Positions 44,034-51,469 of a stretch of DNA of 64,000 bases are shown in pieces (positions within the stretch are counted from its first letter, which is position 1; every line of letters begins with the position of its first letter). Below the pieces are notes generated by a model that saw only the letters and a list, made by a program, of their open reading frames with translations, did no database searches and was not told where the DNA came from. Source of the DNA: Maritimibacter harenae (GTDB lineage: Bacteria; Pseudomonadota; Alphaproteobacteria; Rhodobacterales; Rhodobacteraceae); contig NZ_WTUX01000017.1 in NCBI RefSeq assembly GCF_009882975.1, positions 76,641 through 140,640 of the forward strand, read 5' to 3'. The position numbers were made by a program, and so were the translations under genes.

Positions 44034-44621
44034 TCAATCCTCGATCGCGTCGCCGGCCGCCTGTTCCTCGTTGAACCGGCGCGCATGGTACTTCTGGAAG
44101 TTTTCATCGCCCTTGTAGCCCTCTTCCAGCACCCAATCGAGAAGGTGGTTGGTGGTCGACTTGCCGAAGGCGCCCGGCATCGTGACCACGGCCGCCTCGC
44201 GCGCCGTGGCGCCCTCCGGCACCTCGTCCGCGGGCGGGAAGAACATCATCGTGGGCGTGAACATGACGCCCCATTTCATGGCCATGTCACGCTCCGACAG
44301 GGATTCCCCGTCGAAATCGGTGACCTCCACGTCGCCGAAGAGGTTGAGCTGCACGACGAAGAAGTCCTCGTTCAGCGTCTCGGCGATGGCGGGCGTGGGA
44401 AACACCTCCTCGTGCATCTTGGTGCAGTAGATGCAGCCGCGCTGTTCCCAGATCACCATGAAGCGCTTGCCCTCGGCCTCGGCCTCGGCAAGGTCGTCGC
44501 CCATGTCCTTGAACGTGTCGTGCATCCAATCGGTCTTGTGCAGCCCGTCGTCGCCCAGGGTCGCCGCGTGCAGCGGCAGGGCGAACGCGACCGTGGCCGC
44601 CAGGGTGGCAAGGATACGCAT
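44034..44621 (-). CDS. soxW: periplasmic thioredoxin SoxW
   Basis: A 195-aa thioredoxin-fold protein with signal peptide about 1-20 and redox motif C63-I-Y-C66 (RGCIYCTKMH). It receives electrons from SoxV to keep Sox proteins reduced in the periplasm. 15 bases behind soxV. Confidence 0.93.
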   Translation of the reverse strand: MRILATLAATVAFALPLHAATLGDDGLHKTDWMHDTFKDMGDDLAEAEAEGKRFMVIWEQRGCIYCTKMHEEVFPTPAIAETLNEDFFVVQLNLFGDVEVTDFDGESLSERDMAMKWGVMFTPTMMFFPPADEVPEGATAREAAVVTMPGAFGKSTTNHLLDWVLEEGYKGDENFQKYHARRFNEEQAAGDAIED

Positions 44622-44635
44622 GTGAATTCCTCCTC

Positions 44636-45376
44636 TCAGCCCAGCCGGGAAAAGCCGGGGAACGTTTCGATCATCCAGTTCGAGATCGCGTTGATCGATC
44701 CCGTGGCGATGAGAACCGCGAATATGATCAGCATAGCCCCGAGAACCTTCTCGACATAGGGCATGTATTTGCGGTTGCGTGCCATGAAGCCGAGAAACGG
44801 CTTGGCGAAGACCGCCGCGACCACGAAGGGCGCGGTCATGCCGAGCCCGAAGGTGATCAGCAGGCTGCCACCCTGCACGAGCGTGTCCTTCATCGCGGCA
44901 ATCATCAGGATCGAGGCCAGCACCGGCCCCACGCAGGCCGTCCAGCCGAAGCCGAAGGCAAGCCCCATGACGTAGGCGCCCAGGATCGTGGACGGATCCA
45001 TGTCCGACTGCACCCGCGCCTCGCGCATCAGGAAGGGGATCCGGATCACGTGCAGGAAATGCAGCCCGAAGACGAAGATCACGGCGGCCGCGACCCAGCT
45101 CAGCTCCTGCTTCCATTGCGCGAAAGCCTGGCCGGCCGCCGTGGCCCCGAGCCCGAGGAGCCCGAAGATCGTGGTCACACCGAGCGCGAAGAAGAACGCG
45201 GAGATGACCAGCCGCCGCTGCGCGCCGGGCGCGATTTCGCCGTCTCCCTGAAGCTGGGTCATTGAAATCCCGGCCATGTAACTCAGGTAGAAGGGCACCA
45301 TCGGCAGAATGCAGGGTGTGAAGAAGGCGATGAGGCCCGCCAGGGCCGCCCCGCCGTATGAAATATCGCCGAACAT
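44636..45376 (-). CDS. soxV: CcdA-like membrane thiol transporter SoxV
   Basis: A 246-aa DsbD/CcdA-family membrane protein with six predicted helices. Redox cysteines are in AFFTPCILPMVPFYLSYM (C22) and FGWTACVGPVLASIL. It carries reducing power from cytoplasmic thioredoxin to SoxW. ATG 45376 has GGAGG upstream. Divergent from soxS. Confidence 0.93.
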   Translation of the reverse strand: MFGDISYGGAALAGLIAFFTPCILPMVPFYLSYMAGISMTQLQGDGEIAPGAQRRLVISAFFFALGVTTIFGLLGLGATAAGQAFAQWKQELSWVAAAVIFVFGLHFLHVIRIPFLMREARVQSDMDPSTILGAYVMGLAFGFGWTACVGPVLASILMIAAMKDTLVQGGSLLITFGLGMTAPFVVAAVFAKPFLGFMARNRKYMPYVEKVLGAMLIIFAVLIATGSINAISNWMIETFPGFSRLG

Positions 45377-45424
45377 AAAACCTCCGATCGCGACCCATGC
45401 ATCTTGCGCGGATCGCATCGACGA

Positions 45425-45440
45425 ATTATGTTTTTTGAAA
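45425..45440. promoter_or_regulatory. degenerate box between soxV and soxS
   Basis: ATTA-TGTTTTTT-GAAA matches the ATTC-N8-GAAT box at three of four bases in each arm and is flanked by ACGA/TCGT arms (45421-45444). It lies in the soxS-soxV spacer, the second region bound by SoxR elsewhere. Confidence 0.5.
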
Positions 45441-45463
45441 TCGTCTGGTCAACGGGATTTTGC

Positions 45464-45847
45464 ATGCGACTGACCGCTATCATTGCCGCGGCCCTTCTCT
45501 GGATGGCCGCCCTGCCCGCTTTTGCGGCCGAACTCGTCATGGTCGAGCAGCCCGGCTGTGTCTATTGCCGGCAGTGGAACCAAGAGATCGCGGAGACGTA
45601 TCCGAAAACGCCCGAGGGGCGCGCGGCGCCGCTCGTCCGCGTTCAGCTGACGGATGCGCAGGACGGCGATATCGACTTCGAAACGGCGCGGCCGGTGAAC
45701 TTCACGCCGACCTTCATCCTGGTCGAGGACGGCACCGAACTGGCCCGGATCGAAGGCTACCCGGGCGAAGACTTCTTCTGGGGCCTGCTGACGATGATGC
45801 TGAAGGCCCAGGTCGGTTTCGATCCGGCAACACACGCTGAAGGTTGA
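45464..45847 (+). CDS. soxS: periplasmic thioredoxin SoxS
   Basis: A 127-aa thioredoxin-fold protein with signal peptide about 1-22 (MRLTAIIAAALLWMAALPAFAA) and redox motif C32-V-Y-C35. SoxS reactivates SoxYZ by reduction. ATG 45464 puts the signal peptide at the N-terminus; ATG 45428 would add twelve residues and overlap the operator-like box. Confidence 0.9.
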   Translation: MRLTAIIAAALLWMAALPAFAAELVMVEQPGCVYCRQWNQEIAETYPKTPEGRAAPLVRVQLTDAQDGDIDFETARPVNFTPTFILVEDGTELARIEGYPGEDFFWGLLTMMLKAQVGFDPATHAEG

Positions 45848-45886
45848 AGACTGAGACGAACCTTAATATTTGCATGGGGTCCCACG

Positions 45887-46291
45887 ATGGACGTACACTC
45901 GAACGAACCGAAGGTTGCACAAGGCCCGAACATGGCGCTCCCCGTCATCACCGAGGACATGTCCGAAGAAGACATGGACAAGATGGTTGCTTCCGCCTGC
46001 GACGCTTCCACGTTCCTCAAGGCGATCAGCCATGAAGGGCGGCTGATGATCCTGTGCCACCTGGTCACCGGCGAAAAATCTGTCACCGAACTCGAAGAAC
46101 TGCTCTCGGCCCGCCAGGCGGCGGTGAGCCAGCAGTTGGCGCGCCTGCGCCTCGAGGGGCTGGTGACGCCGCGCCGCGAAGGCAAGGCGATCTACTACTC
46201 CCTGGCCGACGACCGACCCAAGCGGGTGCTCGAGGTCATCTACGACATGTTCTGTTCGACCGACCAGGGCCAGGCCAAGGCCGCGGAGTGA
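45887..46291 (+). CDS. soxR: ArsR-family repressor SoxR (SqrR/BigR-like persulfide sensor)
   Basis: A 134-aa winged-helix ArsR-family regulator. The DNA-reading helix is SVTELEELLSARQAAVSQQLARLRLEGLV (about 65-93). It has three cysteines: C38 (SACDAS), C57 (MILCHL) and C123 (DMFCST). C38 and C123 lie where SqrR and BigR carry the dithiol pair that forms a polysulfide bridge; metal-binding CxC sites are absent. Likely represses sox genes at the ATTC-N8-GAAT boxes until persulfide appears. It sits between soxS and soxT. Confidence 0.92.
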   Translation: MDVHSNEPKVAQGPNMALPVITEDMSEEDMDKMVASACDASTFLKAISHEGRLMILCHLVTGEKSVTELEELLSARQAAVSQQLARLRLEGLVTPRREGKAIYYSLADDRPKRVLEVIYDMFCSTDQGQAKAAE

Positions 46292-46339
46292 CGCTGTCGC
46301 GCCGGGTGCACGACCAAAACCCTTGCACCGTATAAGCAC

Positions 46340-46355
46340 ATTCGATTGACTGAAT
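46340..46355. promoter_or_regulatory. ATTC-N8-GAAT box, soxT
   Basis: ATTC-GATTGACT-GAAT, extended to CATTC/GAATG arms, 56 bases upstream of soxT and 48 after soxR. Confidence 0.75.
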
Positions 46356-46410
46356 GAGCCGGGACCGGGCCGCCCCGGCACGGGAGGATCGTGGCCCGCG
46401 GAGGTTTTTC

Positions 46411-47472
46411 ATGCTCGAGATGTTGGGGGAATCCAACGCCGCGGCCCTCGTCGGCCTGATCGGCGGCACGATGCTGGGCCTCGCGGCGCGACTGGGGCGG
46501 TTCTGCACCCTCGGCGCGATCGAGGACATGCTCTACGCAGGGTCCTCTCTCAGGCTTCGGATGTGGGGCATCGCCGTCGGCGTCGCCGTCATCGGCAGCT
46601 TCGCCCTGATGCAGGCCGGGATGCTGGACGCGCCGCAGGCGGTCTATTTCCAGGCCGGCTGGGTGCCCTGGGCCTCGGTGATCGGCGGCCTCGTCTTCGG
46701 TTACGGCATGGCGCTTGCGGGCAATTGCGGCTTCGGGGCGCTCGCGCGCCTGGGCGGCGGCGACCTGCGCTCCTTCGTGATCGTGCTCGTCATGGGGCTC
46801 GCCGCCTATGTCGCGATCTCGGGCCCGCTGGCAAGCCTGCGCTTGATGCTCTTCCCCGTCCGCCCCCTCGACCCCGGCGAAACCGTCCCGGGGCTCGCCC
46901 ATCTCGCCGAACGGCTCACCGGGCTGCCTGCCCCGGTGATCGGTATGAGCGTGGGCGTCGTGATCCTCGGCGCCATGTTCACGTCGGCCGAGATGCGGCG
47001 CGACGCGCGCAAGATCTTCTGGTCCGTGGTCGCGGGTCTCGCGATCGTCGTGGGCTGGGCAGGCACGAACTGGATCGCCCAGACGGGGTTCGCCCCGATC
47101 CCGGTCGAGAGCCACACCTATTCCGCACCGCTGGGCGACTCGATCCTCTACCTGATGACGGCGTCCGGCAATTCGCTCAATTTCGGCGTCGGCTCGGTCG
47201 TCGGCGTGCTCGCGGGCGCCTTCATCGGCTCGGCCCTGAAGGGCCATTTCCGGTGGGAGGCCTGCGAGGATCCGCGCGAGCTCAAGCGCCAGATCGGCGG
47301 GGCGGTCCTCATGGGGTTCGGCGCGGTGGTGGCCTTCGGCTGTTCCATCGGCCAGGGCCTGTCGGCCTTCTCGCTTCTCTACCACGGCGCGCCGGTCACG
47401 CTGGCGGCGATCATGGCGGGCGCGGCCTTCGGCCTGCGCCAGCTCATATCGGGTTTCGCGCCGGCGGAATGA
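46411..47472 (+). CDS. soxT: YeeE/YedE-family sulfur transporter SoxT
   Basis: A 353-aa full-length YeeE/TsuA-type membrane protein with nine or ten predicted helices in two repeats. Conserved Cys segments: LGRFCTLGAIEDML, ALAGNCGFGALARLGGG and VAFGCSIGQGLSAFS. The E. coli relative imports thiosulfate. ATG 46411 has GGAGG upstream. In soxSRT operons it is thought to bring sulfur compounds into the cytoplasm for sensing. Confidence 0.9.
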   Translation: MLEMLGESNAAALVGLIGGTMLGLAARLGRFCTLGAIEDMLYAGSSLRLRMWGIAVGVAVIGSFALMQAGMLDAPQAVYFQAGWVPWASVIGGLVFGYGMALAGNCGFGALARLGGGDLRSFVIVLVMGLAAYVAISGPLASLRLMLFPVRPLDPGETVPGLAHLAERLTGLPAPVIGMSVGVVILGAMFTSAEMRRDARKIFWSVVAGLAIVVGWAGTNWIAQTGFAPIPVESHTYSAPLGDSILYLMTASGNSLNFGVGSVVGVLAGAFIGSALKGHFRWEACEDPRELKRQIGGAVLMGFGAVVAFGCSIGQGLSAFSLLYHGAPVTLAAIMAGAAFGLRQLISGFAPAE

Positions 47473-47573
47473 CCCCCTTCACCACCCGGTGAACAGCCCC
47501 TGTGCGGGCGGGATTTCGGCTGGCCCCCCACCGGCCACGCGGGTAGGGTCGCGCCCGAACGAGCAGGTGAGAC

Positions 47574-48071
47574 ATGACCGACAGCTTCATCCCCGCCCCC
47601 GGCACCGAAGCCGAGATGCGCAAGGCCCTTGGCCTGTTCGCGACCGGCGTGACCGTGGTCACCTGCATGAGCCCGCGCGGGCCACTGGGCATCACGGTGA
47701 ACAGCTTCACCAGCGTGTCGATGGACCCGCCGCTGATCCTGTGGTGCCCCGCCAAGTCGTCACGCCGCCACGACGCGATGGCCGCCGCCGGACACTTCGC
47801 GCTCCACATCATGGGCGAGGACCAGGACGACGTCGCGCTGGGTTTCACCAAGTCCGGCGAAGCGTTCGAGGGGTTCGACTGGATCAGCTCGGAGCGTGAC
47901 GTGCCGCTGATCGAGAATTGCCCGGCCCGGTTCGAATGCCACATCCGCGACCGGATCGACGCGGGCGATCACACCGTGATCATCGGCCATGTCGACCGCG
48001 TCACCGTCACGGATTCCGCCCCGCGCGTTTTCATGGCCGGCCAGTGGGGCCAGTTCCAGCACCGGGGCTGA
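47574..48071 (+). CDS. flavin reductase family protein
   Basis: A 165-aa split-barrel FMN/FAD reductase-like protein: FATGVTVVTCMSPRGPLGITVNSFTSVSMDPPLILWC, typical of HpaC-type components. It would supply reduced flavin to a monooxygenase, perhaps encoded elsewhere. It follows soxT by 102 bases and has no ATTC box. Confidence 0.9.
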   Translation: MTDSFIPAPGTEAEMRKALGLFATGVTVVTCMSPRGPLGITVNSFTSVSMDPPLILWCPAKSSRRHDAMAAAGHFALHIMGEDQDDVALGFTKSGEAFEGFDWISSERDVPLIENCPARFECHIRDRIDAGDHTVIIGHVDRVTVTDSAPRVFMAGQWGQFQHRG

Positions 48072-48078
48072 CCGCGCT

Positions 48079-48477
48079 TCAGCGGATCAGAACCTTCGCG
48101 CGCTCGTAGTCCGCCGAATCCGTGCTCCCGTCGGGATAGGACACTTCGACCGCAACGCTCTCGACCGATCCCAGCGGATACGCGACGTACGGAAGGATGT
48201 CTTCCGAGTAGAGCGCGTTCGGCGCGGCTTCGTCCTCGTGACAGGGTTCGTGCTCCAGCCGGTCCAGGCGTTCGCCATTCACCGCGAACCGGATCCGCTC
48301 AACGCCGCAGCGCCAGGCCAGAAGGTTGGTGAAATACAGCAGATCCTGCCCATCGTATTCGCGCACGGCGATCCAGTTGGGCTTCGTCATCGTGAGAATC
48401 TGCTTGGCATCCTGCGCGGCTGCCGCACCCGCCGAGGCGCACAGCATGGCCGCACCGAGAATTGCCCGTCTGATCAT
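48079..48477 (-). CDS. exported protein of unknown function
   Basis: A 132-aa protein with signal peptide (MIRRAILGAAMLCASAGAAAAQ). The mature part has two cysteines (LLAWRCGVERIRF and EHEPCHEDE) and ends with a beta-rich segment. I do not recognise a family. It converges with the flavin reductase gene, 7 bases apart. Confidence 0.7.
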   Translation of the reverse strand: MIRRAILGAAMLCASAGAAAAQDAKQILTMTKPNWIAVREYDGQDLLYFTNLLAWRCGVERIRFAVNGERLDRLEHEPCHEDEAAPNALYSEDILPYVAYPLGSVESVAVEVSYPDGSTDSADYERAKVLIR

Positions 48478-48576
48478 GGGCCTGCTCCTTCTCCGGCCCG
48501 CGTGGCGCTTGCGCGCTTTTCCTGTCGGGCTCTTGTCCTATAGTGACAGAAACTCGGGCAGCGGGCAAAGACGGCG

Positions 48577-49599
48577 ATGGCAGCCAGGACCAGATCAGCG
48601 AAAAACCGTGCAGGCGCGCCACGCTCCTTCAATATCCTCGTCGTCGGACAGGCCGGGCGCGTGGGATACGAGGCGCTTTTGTTCGCCGCCTCCCTGCGCC
48701 GGCACGACCCGGACTTCGCCGGTCGCGTGATCGTCGCCGAACCGCAGCCCGGCCCCCTCTGGACCTCGGATCCGCGCATGGCCGACGACGTGCGGGGCGC
48801 ACTGGCCGATCTCGGGGCCGAGATCGTGCCGTTCGATGCGACGCATTTCGGGGAGAGCTATCCGAACGGCAACAAGATCGAAGCGCTGACCTGCCTCCCC
48901 GAAGGCGAGCCTTTCATCTTCTTCGACAGCGACACGGTGGTCACCGGCCCCCTGTCGCACCTGCCCATCGACTTCGACCGCCCGTCGGCCTCGATGAACC
49001 GCGAAGGCACATGGCCCACGATCGAGCTTTACGGCCCCGGCTACACCGAGACCTGGAAGGCGCTTTACGACCGGTTCGGGCTGGATTTCGAAAGCTCGCT
49101 CGACCTGACGCAGCCGGACGAATACTGGGGCCGCTACCTCTATTTCAATGCGGGCTGGTTCTTCGGCCCCGACCCCGCGCGCTTCCACCGGCTCTTCCTC
49201 GACACCGCCCTCGCCATCCGCGACGACCGGCCCGAGGCGCTGGTCTGCCAGGAGATCTTTCCCTGGCTCGACCAGATCGCCCTGCCCCTCGTGATCCACG
49301 CGCTGGGGGGTGGACGGCCCGGCCCGGAGCTGGCGGGGCTCGACGGCGACGTCACCTGCCACTGGCGCGTCCTGCCGCTGGCCTACGCGCGCGAAACGCA
49401 GGCAACGCTCACGGCGCTGGAAGCCGCCGCGGCGCCGAACCGGATCAAGAAGGTGCTCAAGGACTACGACCCGATGCGCCGGATGATCTACCAGGGCCGC
49501 GGCCACGCGGTGCGCGCGCTGTTCGACCGCGACGACCTTCCGCGCCAGGAAAAGATGCTGCGCAACCGGATCAAGCGCGAAGGGTTCTGGATGCGCTGA
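48577..49599 (+). CDS. glycosyltransferase-like protein with DxD motif
   Basis: A 340-aa protein of glycosyltransferase-A type. FNILVVGQAGRVGYEALLFAASLRRH is a nucleotide-sugar-fold start, and PFIFFDSDTVVTGPLS holds the DxD metal motif; FNAGWFFGPDPARFHRLFL is a GT8-like acceptor segment. It has no signal or membrane span. It is a lone gene, so donor and acceptor are unknown. Confidence 0.75.
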   Translation: MAARTRSAKNRAGAPRSFNILVVGQAGRVGYEALLFAASLRRHDPDFAGRVIVAEPQPGPLWTSDPRMADDVRGALADLGAEIVPFDATHFGESYPNGNKIEALTCLPEGEPFIFFDSDTVVTGPLSHLPIDFDRPSASMNREGTWPTIELYGPGYTETWKALYDRFGLDFESSLDLTQPDEYWGRYLYFNAGWFFGPDPARFHRLFLDTALAIRDDRPEALVCQEIFPWLDQIALPLVIHALGGGRPGPELAGLDGDVTCHWRVLPLAYARETQATLTALEAAAAPNRIKKVLKDYDPMRRMIYQGRGHAVRALFDRDDLPRQEKMLRNRIKREGFWMR

Positions 49600-49602
49600 G
49601 GC

Positions 49603-49947
49603 TCACAACGGCGTCGCCCCCAGCGCTGCCGCCCAATGGGCCAGCCGCGCCTTGACCCGCGTCTCGCGCGCCATCGCGCTGAAGTCCGGGTCGAGCGTCT
49701 CGACAACCTCGAGCGACAGCTCTCCCGCCTCGGCGAAGGCCGCCGCCATCCCCGCCGGCGCACCACGCCCCCGTCCGTGGCGCAGAACGAAGCTCATGCG
49801 CCGTTCGAGCGCGGCCGGGTCCGCCACGCATTTCACCCAGGCCCGCGCACCGACCCTGAGCACGCAGATCGCCCACTCCGGGTCCCGGTCGCGATACGCG
49901 GCGCGCGCCGCCCGCTTCTCGTCGTTGGAAATCACGCCTTGCTCCAT
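49603..49947 (-). CDS. degenerate GIY-YIG-like small protein
   Basis: A 114-aa protein that resembles the short GIY-YIG proteins common in Rhodobacteraceae (AAYRDRDPEWAICVLRV-ARAWVKCVADPAALERRMSFVLRHG). The GIY triplet is A26-I-C28 and the YIG triplet W37-V-K39, so nuclease activity is doubtful. ATG 49945-49947 directly abuts operator-like box 1 and has no ribosome site, suggesting a leaderless message. Divergent from DUF2239. Confidence 0.7.
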   Translation of the reverse strand: MEQGVISNDEKRAARAAYRDRDPEWAICVLRVGARAWVKCVADPAALERRMSFVLRHGRGRGAPAGMAAAFAEAGELSLEVVETLDPDFSAMARETRVKARLAHWAAALGATPL

Positions 49948-49966
49948 TTTTACCCGGGTGTTAAAT
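49947..49966. promoter_or_regulatory. ACCCGGGT box 1
   Basis: TTTTTACCCGGGTGTTAAAT touches the start codon of the minus-strand GIY-YIG-like gene. Near-palindromic, with centre ACCCGGGT at 49952-49959. Confidence 0.65.
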
Positions 49967-49979
49967 GTTTCATACAGAC

Positions 49980-49997
49980 TTTTACCCGGGTGTAAAT
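49980..49997. promoter_or_regulatory. ACCCGGGT box 2
   Basis: TTTTACCCGGGTGTAAAT ends exactly at the DUF2239 ATG. TTTAC/GTAAA arms around CCGGGT. Centre-to-centre distance to box 1 is 32 bases, about three helical turns, so two dimers would sit on one face. Confidence 0.68.
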
Positions 49998-50501
49998 ATG
50001 GATGACGAAATCTACACCGTGTTCCAGGGCACGAAGCGGCTCGATTCGGGCACGCGGTCCGAGCTCGAGGCCCGCCTCGCCCCCCTTGGGCCGCATCCCG
50101 ACCAGCTGGCCGTGTTCTCGGACGAGACCGGGCGCGAAACCGACCTGAACCTGTCAGGGATCGAGACGCCCCCGCCGCGCGGACGACCGAAACTCGGCGT
50201 GCGGGCGCGCGAGGTGACGCTCCTGCCCCGGCACTGGGACTGGCTGTCGCGCCAGAGCGGCGGGGCCTCGGCCATGCTGCGCCGATTGGTGGACGAGGCG
50301 CGCAAACGGGACACGGAAGACAGCGCGTTGCGGGCCGACCGCACCTTCCGCTTCCTCACCGCGCTGGCCGGCGACCTGCCGCGCTTCGAAGAGGCGATCC
50401 GCGCACTCTACGCGGGCGACACCGCGGGGTTCTCCGAGGCGATGGAAAGCTGGCCGGGGGACATCCGGGCCCACGCGCACCGGCTGGCGGGCACGCCATG
50501 A
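49998..50501 (+). CDS. DUF2239 family protein, RHH-like segment
   Basis: A 167-aa protein of the DUF2239 family: AVFSDETGRETDLNLSG, then RGRPKLGVRAREVTLLPRHWDWLSRQSGGASAMLRRLVDEARK. The stretch 71-104 (strand, helix, turn, helix) looks like a ribbon-helix-helix DNA-binding unit. A C-terminal helical domain FRFLTALAGDLPRFEEAIRALYAGD follows. No ribosome site precedes the ATG, which abuts box 2. Function unreported to my knowledge. It overlaps the next gene by ATGA. Confidence 0.85.
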   Translation: MDDEIYTVFQGTKRLDSGTRSELEARLAPLGPHPDQLAVFSDETGRETDLNLSGIETPPPRGRPKLGVRAREVTLLPRHWDWLSRQSGGASAMLRRLVDEARKRDTEDSALRADRTFRFLTALAGDLPRFEEAIRALYAGDTAGFSEAMESWPGDIRAHAHRLAGTP

Positions 50502-50938
50502 GCCACGTCGCCCCCACCGACAAGACGGCCGGCGCCCTGATCGCGCGCGGGCTCGACAGCCCCGTGGTGATGCTGAACCTCCTCAAGTTCCGCGACATCG
50601 CGGATTACGGCGGCGCCCCGCCCGGACTTGCCCCCACGCACCCGATCAGCGGCGCGGCGGCCTATGACCTCTACGCCGCGGCCATCGCGCCGCGCCTCGA
50701 TGCCTCGGGCGGCGAAGTCCTGTTCGAAGGGATTGGCGGGGAGTGGTTCATCGGGCCCGAGGGCGACGGCTGGGACCGCGTGCTCCTCGTGCGGCAAGCG
50801 AGCGTCGGGGCCTTTCTCGCCTTCGCGCAGGACCCCGAGGCCGCGCGCGCCGGCCATCACCGGACGGCCGCGCTGGCGGACAGCCGCCTCTTGCCGCTCA
50901 GCCCGCGAACACCCCCGAGAGATCCGCGAACCCCTTGA
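50498..50938 (+). CDS. DUF1330-like small protein
   Basis: A 146-aa protein with the dimeric ferredoxin-like start PVVMLNLLKFRDIADYGG seen in DUF1330 proteins. It overlaps DUF2239 by four bases and its 3' end overlaps the convergent VOC gene by 41 bases; its last 20 residues are proline/arginine-rich and non-conserved. Function unknown. Confidence 0.7.
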   Translation: MSHVAPTDKTAGALIARGLDSPVVMLNLLKFRDIADYGGAPPGLAPTHPISGAAAYDLYAAAIAPRLDASGGEVLFEGIGGEWFIGPEGDGWDRVLLVRQASVGAFLAFAQDPEAARAGHHRTAALADSRLLPLSPRTPPRDPRTP

Positions 50939-51311
50939 TCTCGATCGGGTTTCCGCACGGGTCGCGGAAGAACATCGTCCACTGCTCGCCGGGCTCCCCC
51001 TCGAACCGCACGGACGGCGCGATGATCCAGTCGGTCCCGGCCGCCTCAAGCCGGTCGGCGAGCGCGCGCCAGTCCCCGAGCGCCAGCACCAGCCCGAAAT
51101 GCGGCATCGGCACGTCGTGCGCCCCGACCTTCCCGGTGGCCCGGGTCCCGAAGGGCCGGCCCCGGTGCAGGCTCAGCTGATGACCGAAGAAATCGAAGTC
51201 CACCCAGGTGTCGGTCGACCGCCCCTCGGCGCAGCCCAGCACGCCGCCATAGAAGGCGCGCGCCTCCTCGAGGTCGTCGACATTGATGGCCAGGTGAAAC
51301 GGTGTCGGCAT
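50898..51311 (-). CDS. VOC-family (glyoxalase/dioxygenase fold) protein
   Basis: A 137-aa VOC protein: PTPFHLAINVDDLEEARAFYGGVLG, then PHFGLVLALGDW and RDPCGNPIEIKGF. Metal-ligand positions (H5/H107-like and E) fit the family. ATG 51311 has GGAGGGG upstream. Substrate unknown. Confidence 0.85.
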   Translation of the reverse strand: MPTPFHLAINVDDLEEARAFYGGVLGCAEGRSTDTWVDFDFFGHQLSLHRGRPFGTRATGKVGAHDVPMPHFGLVLALGDWRALADRLEAAGTDWIIAPSVRFEGEPGEQWTMFFRDPCGNPIEIKGFADLSGVFAG

Positions 51312-51469
51312 TCTTGCCCCTCCTTCGATCCGCGCGCCGATGCTAGCCCAGCCCGGCGGCGCGCGCCACCCATCTAACAAAATGAATATGAACAATATGA
51401 GGGACTTAGCCGGATTGCCCAAACCAGTGAATTGACCTAGCTTGACGCAGCCATTCCTTGGAGGACTTC

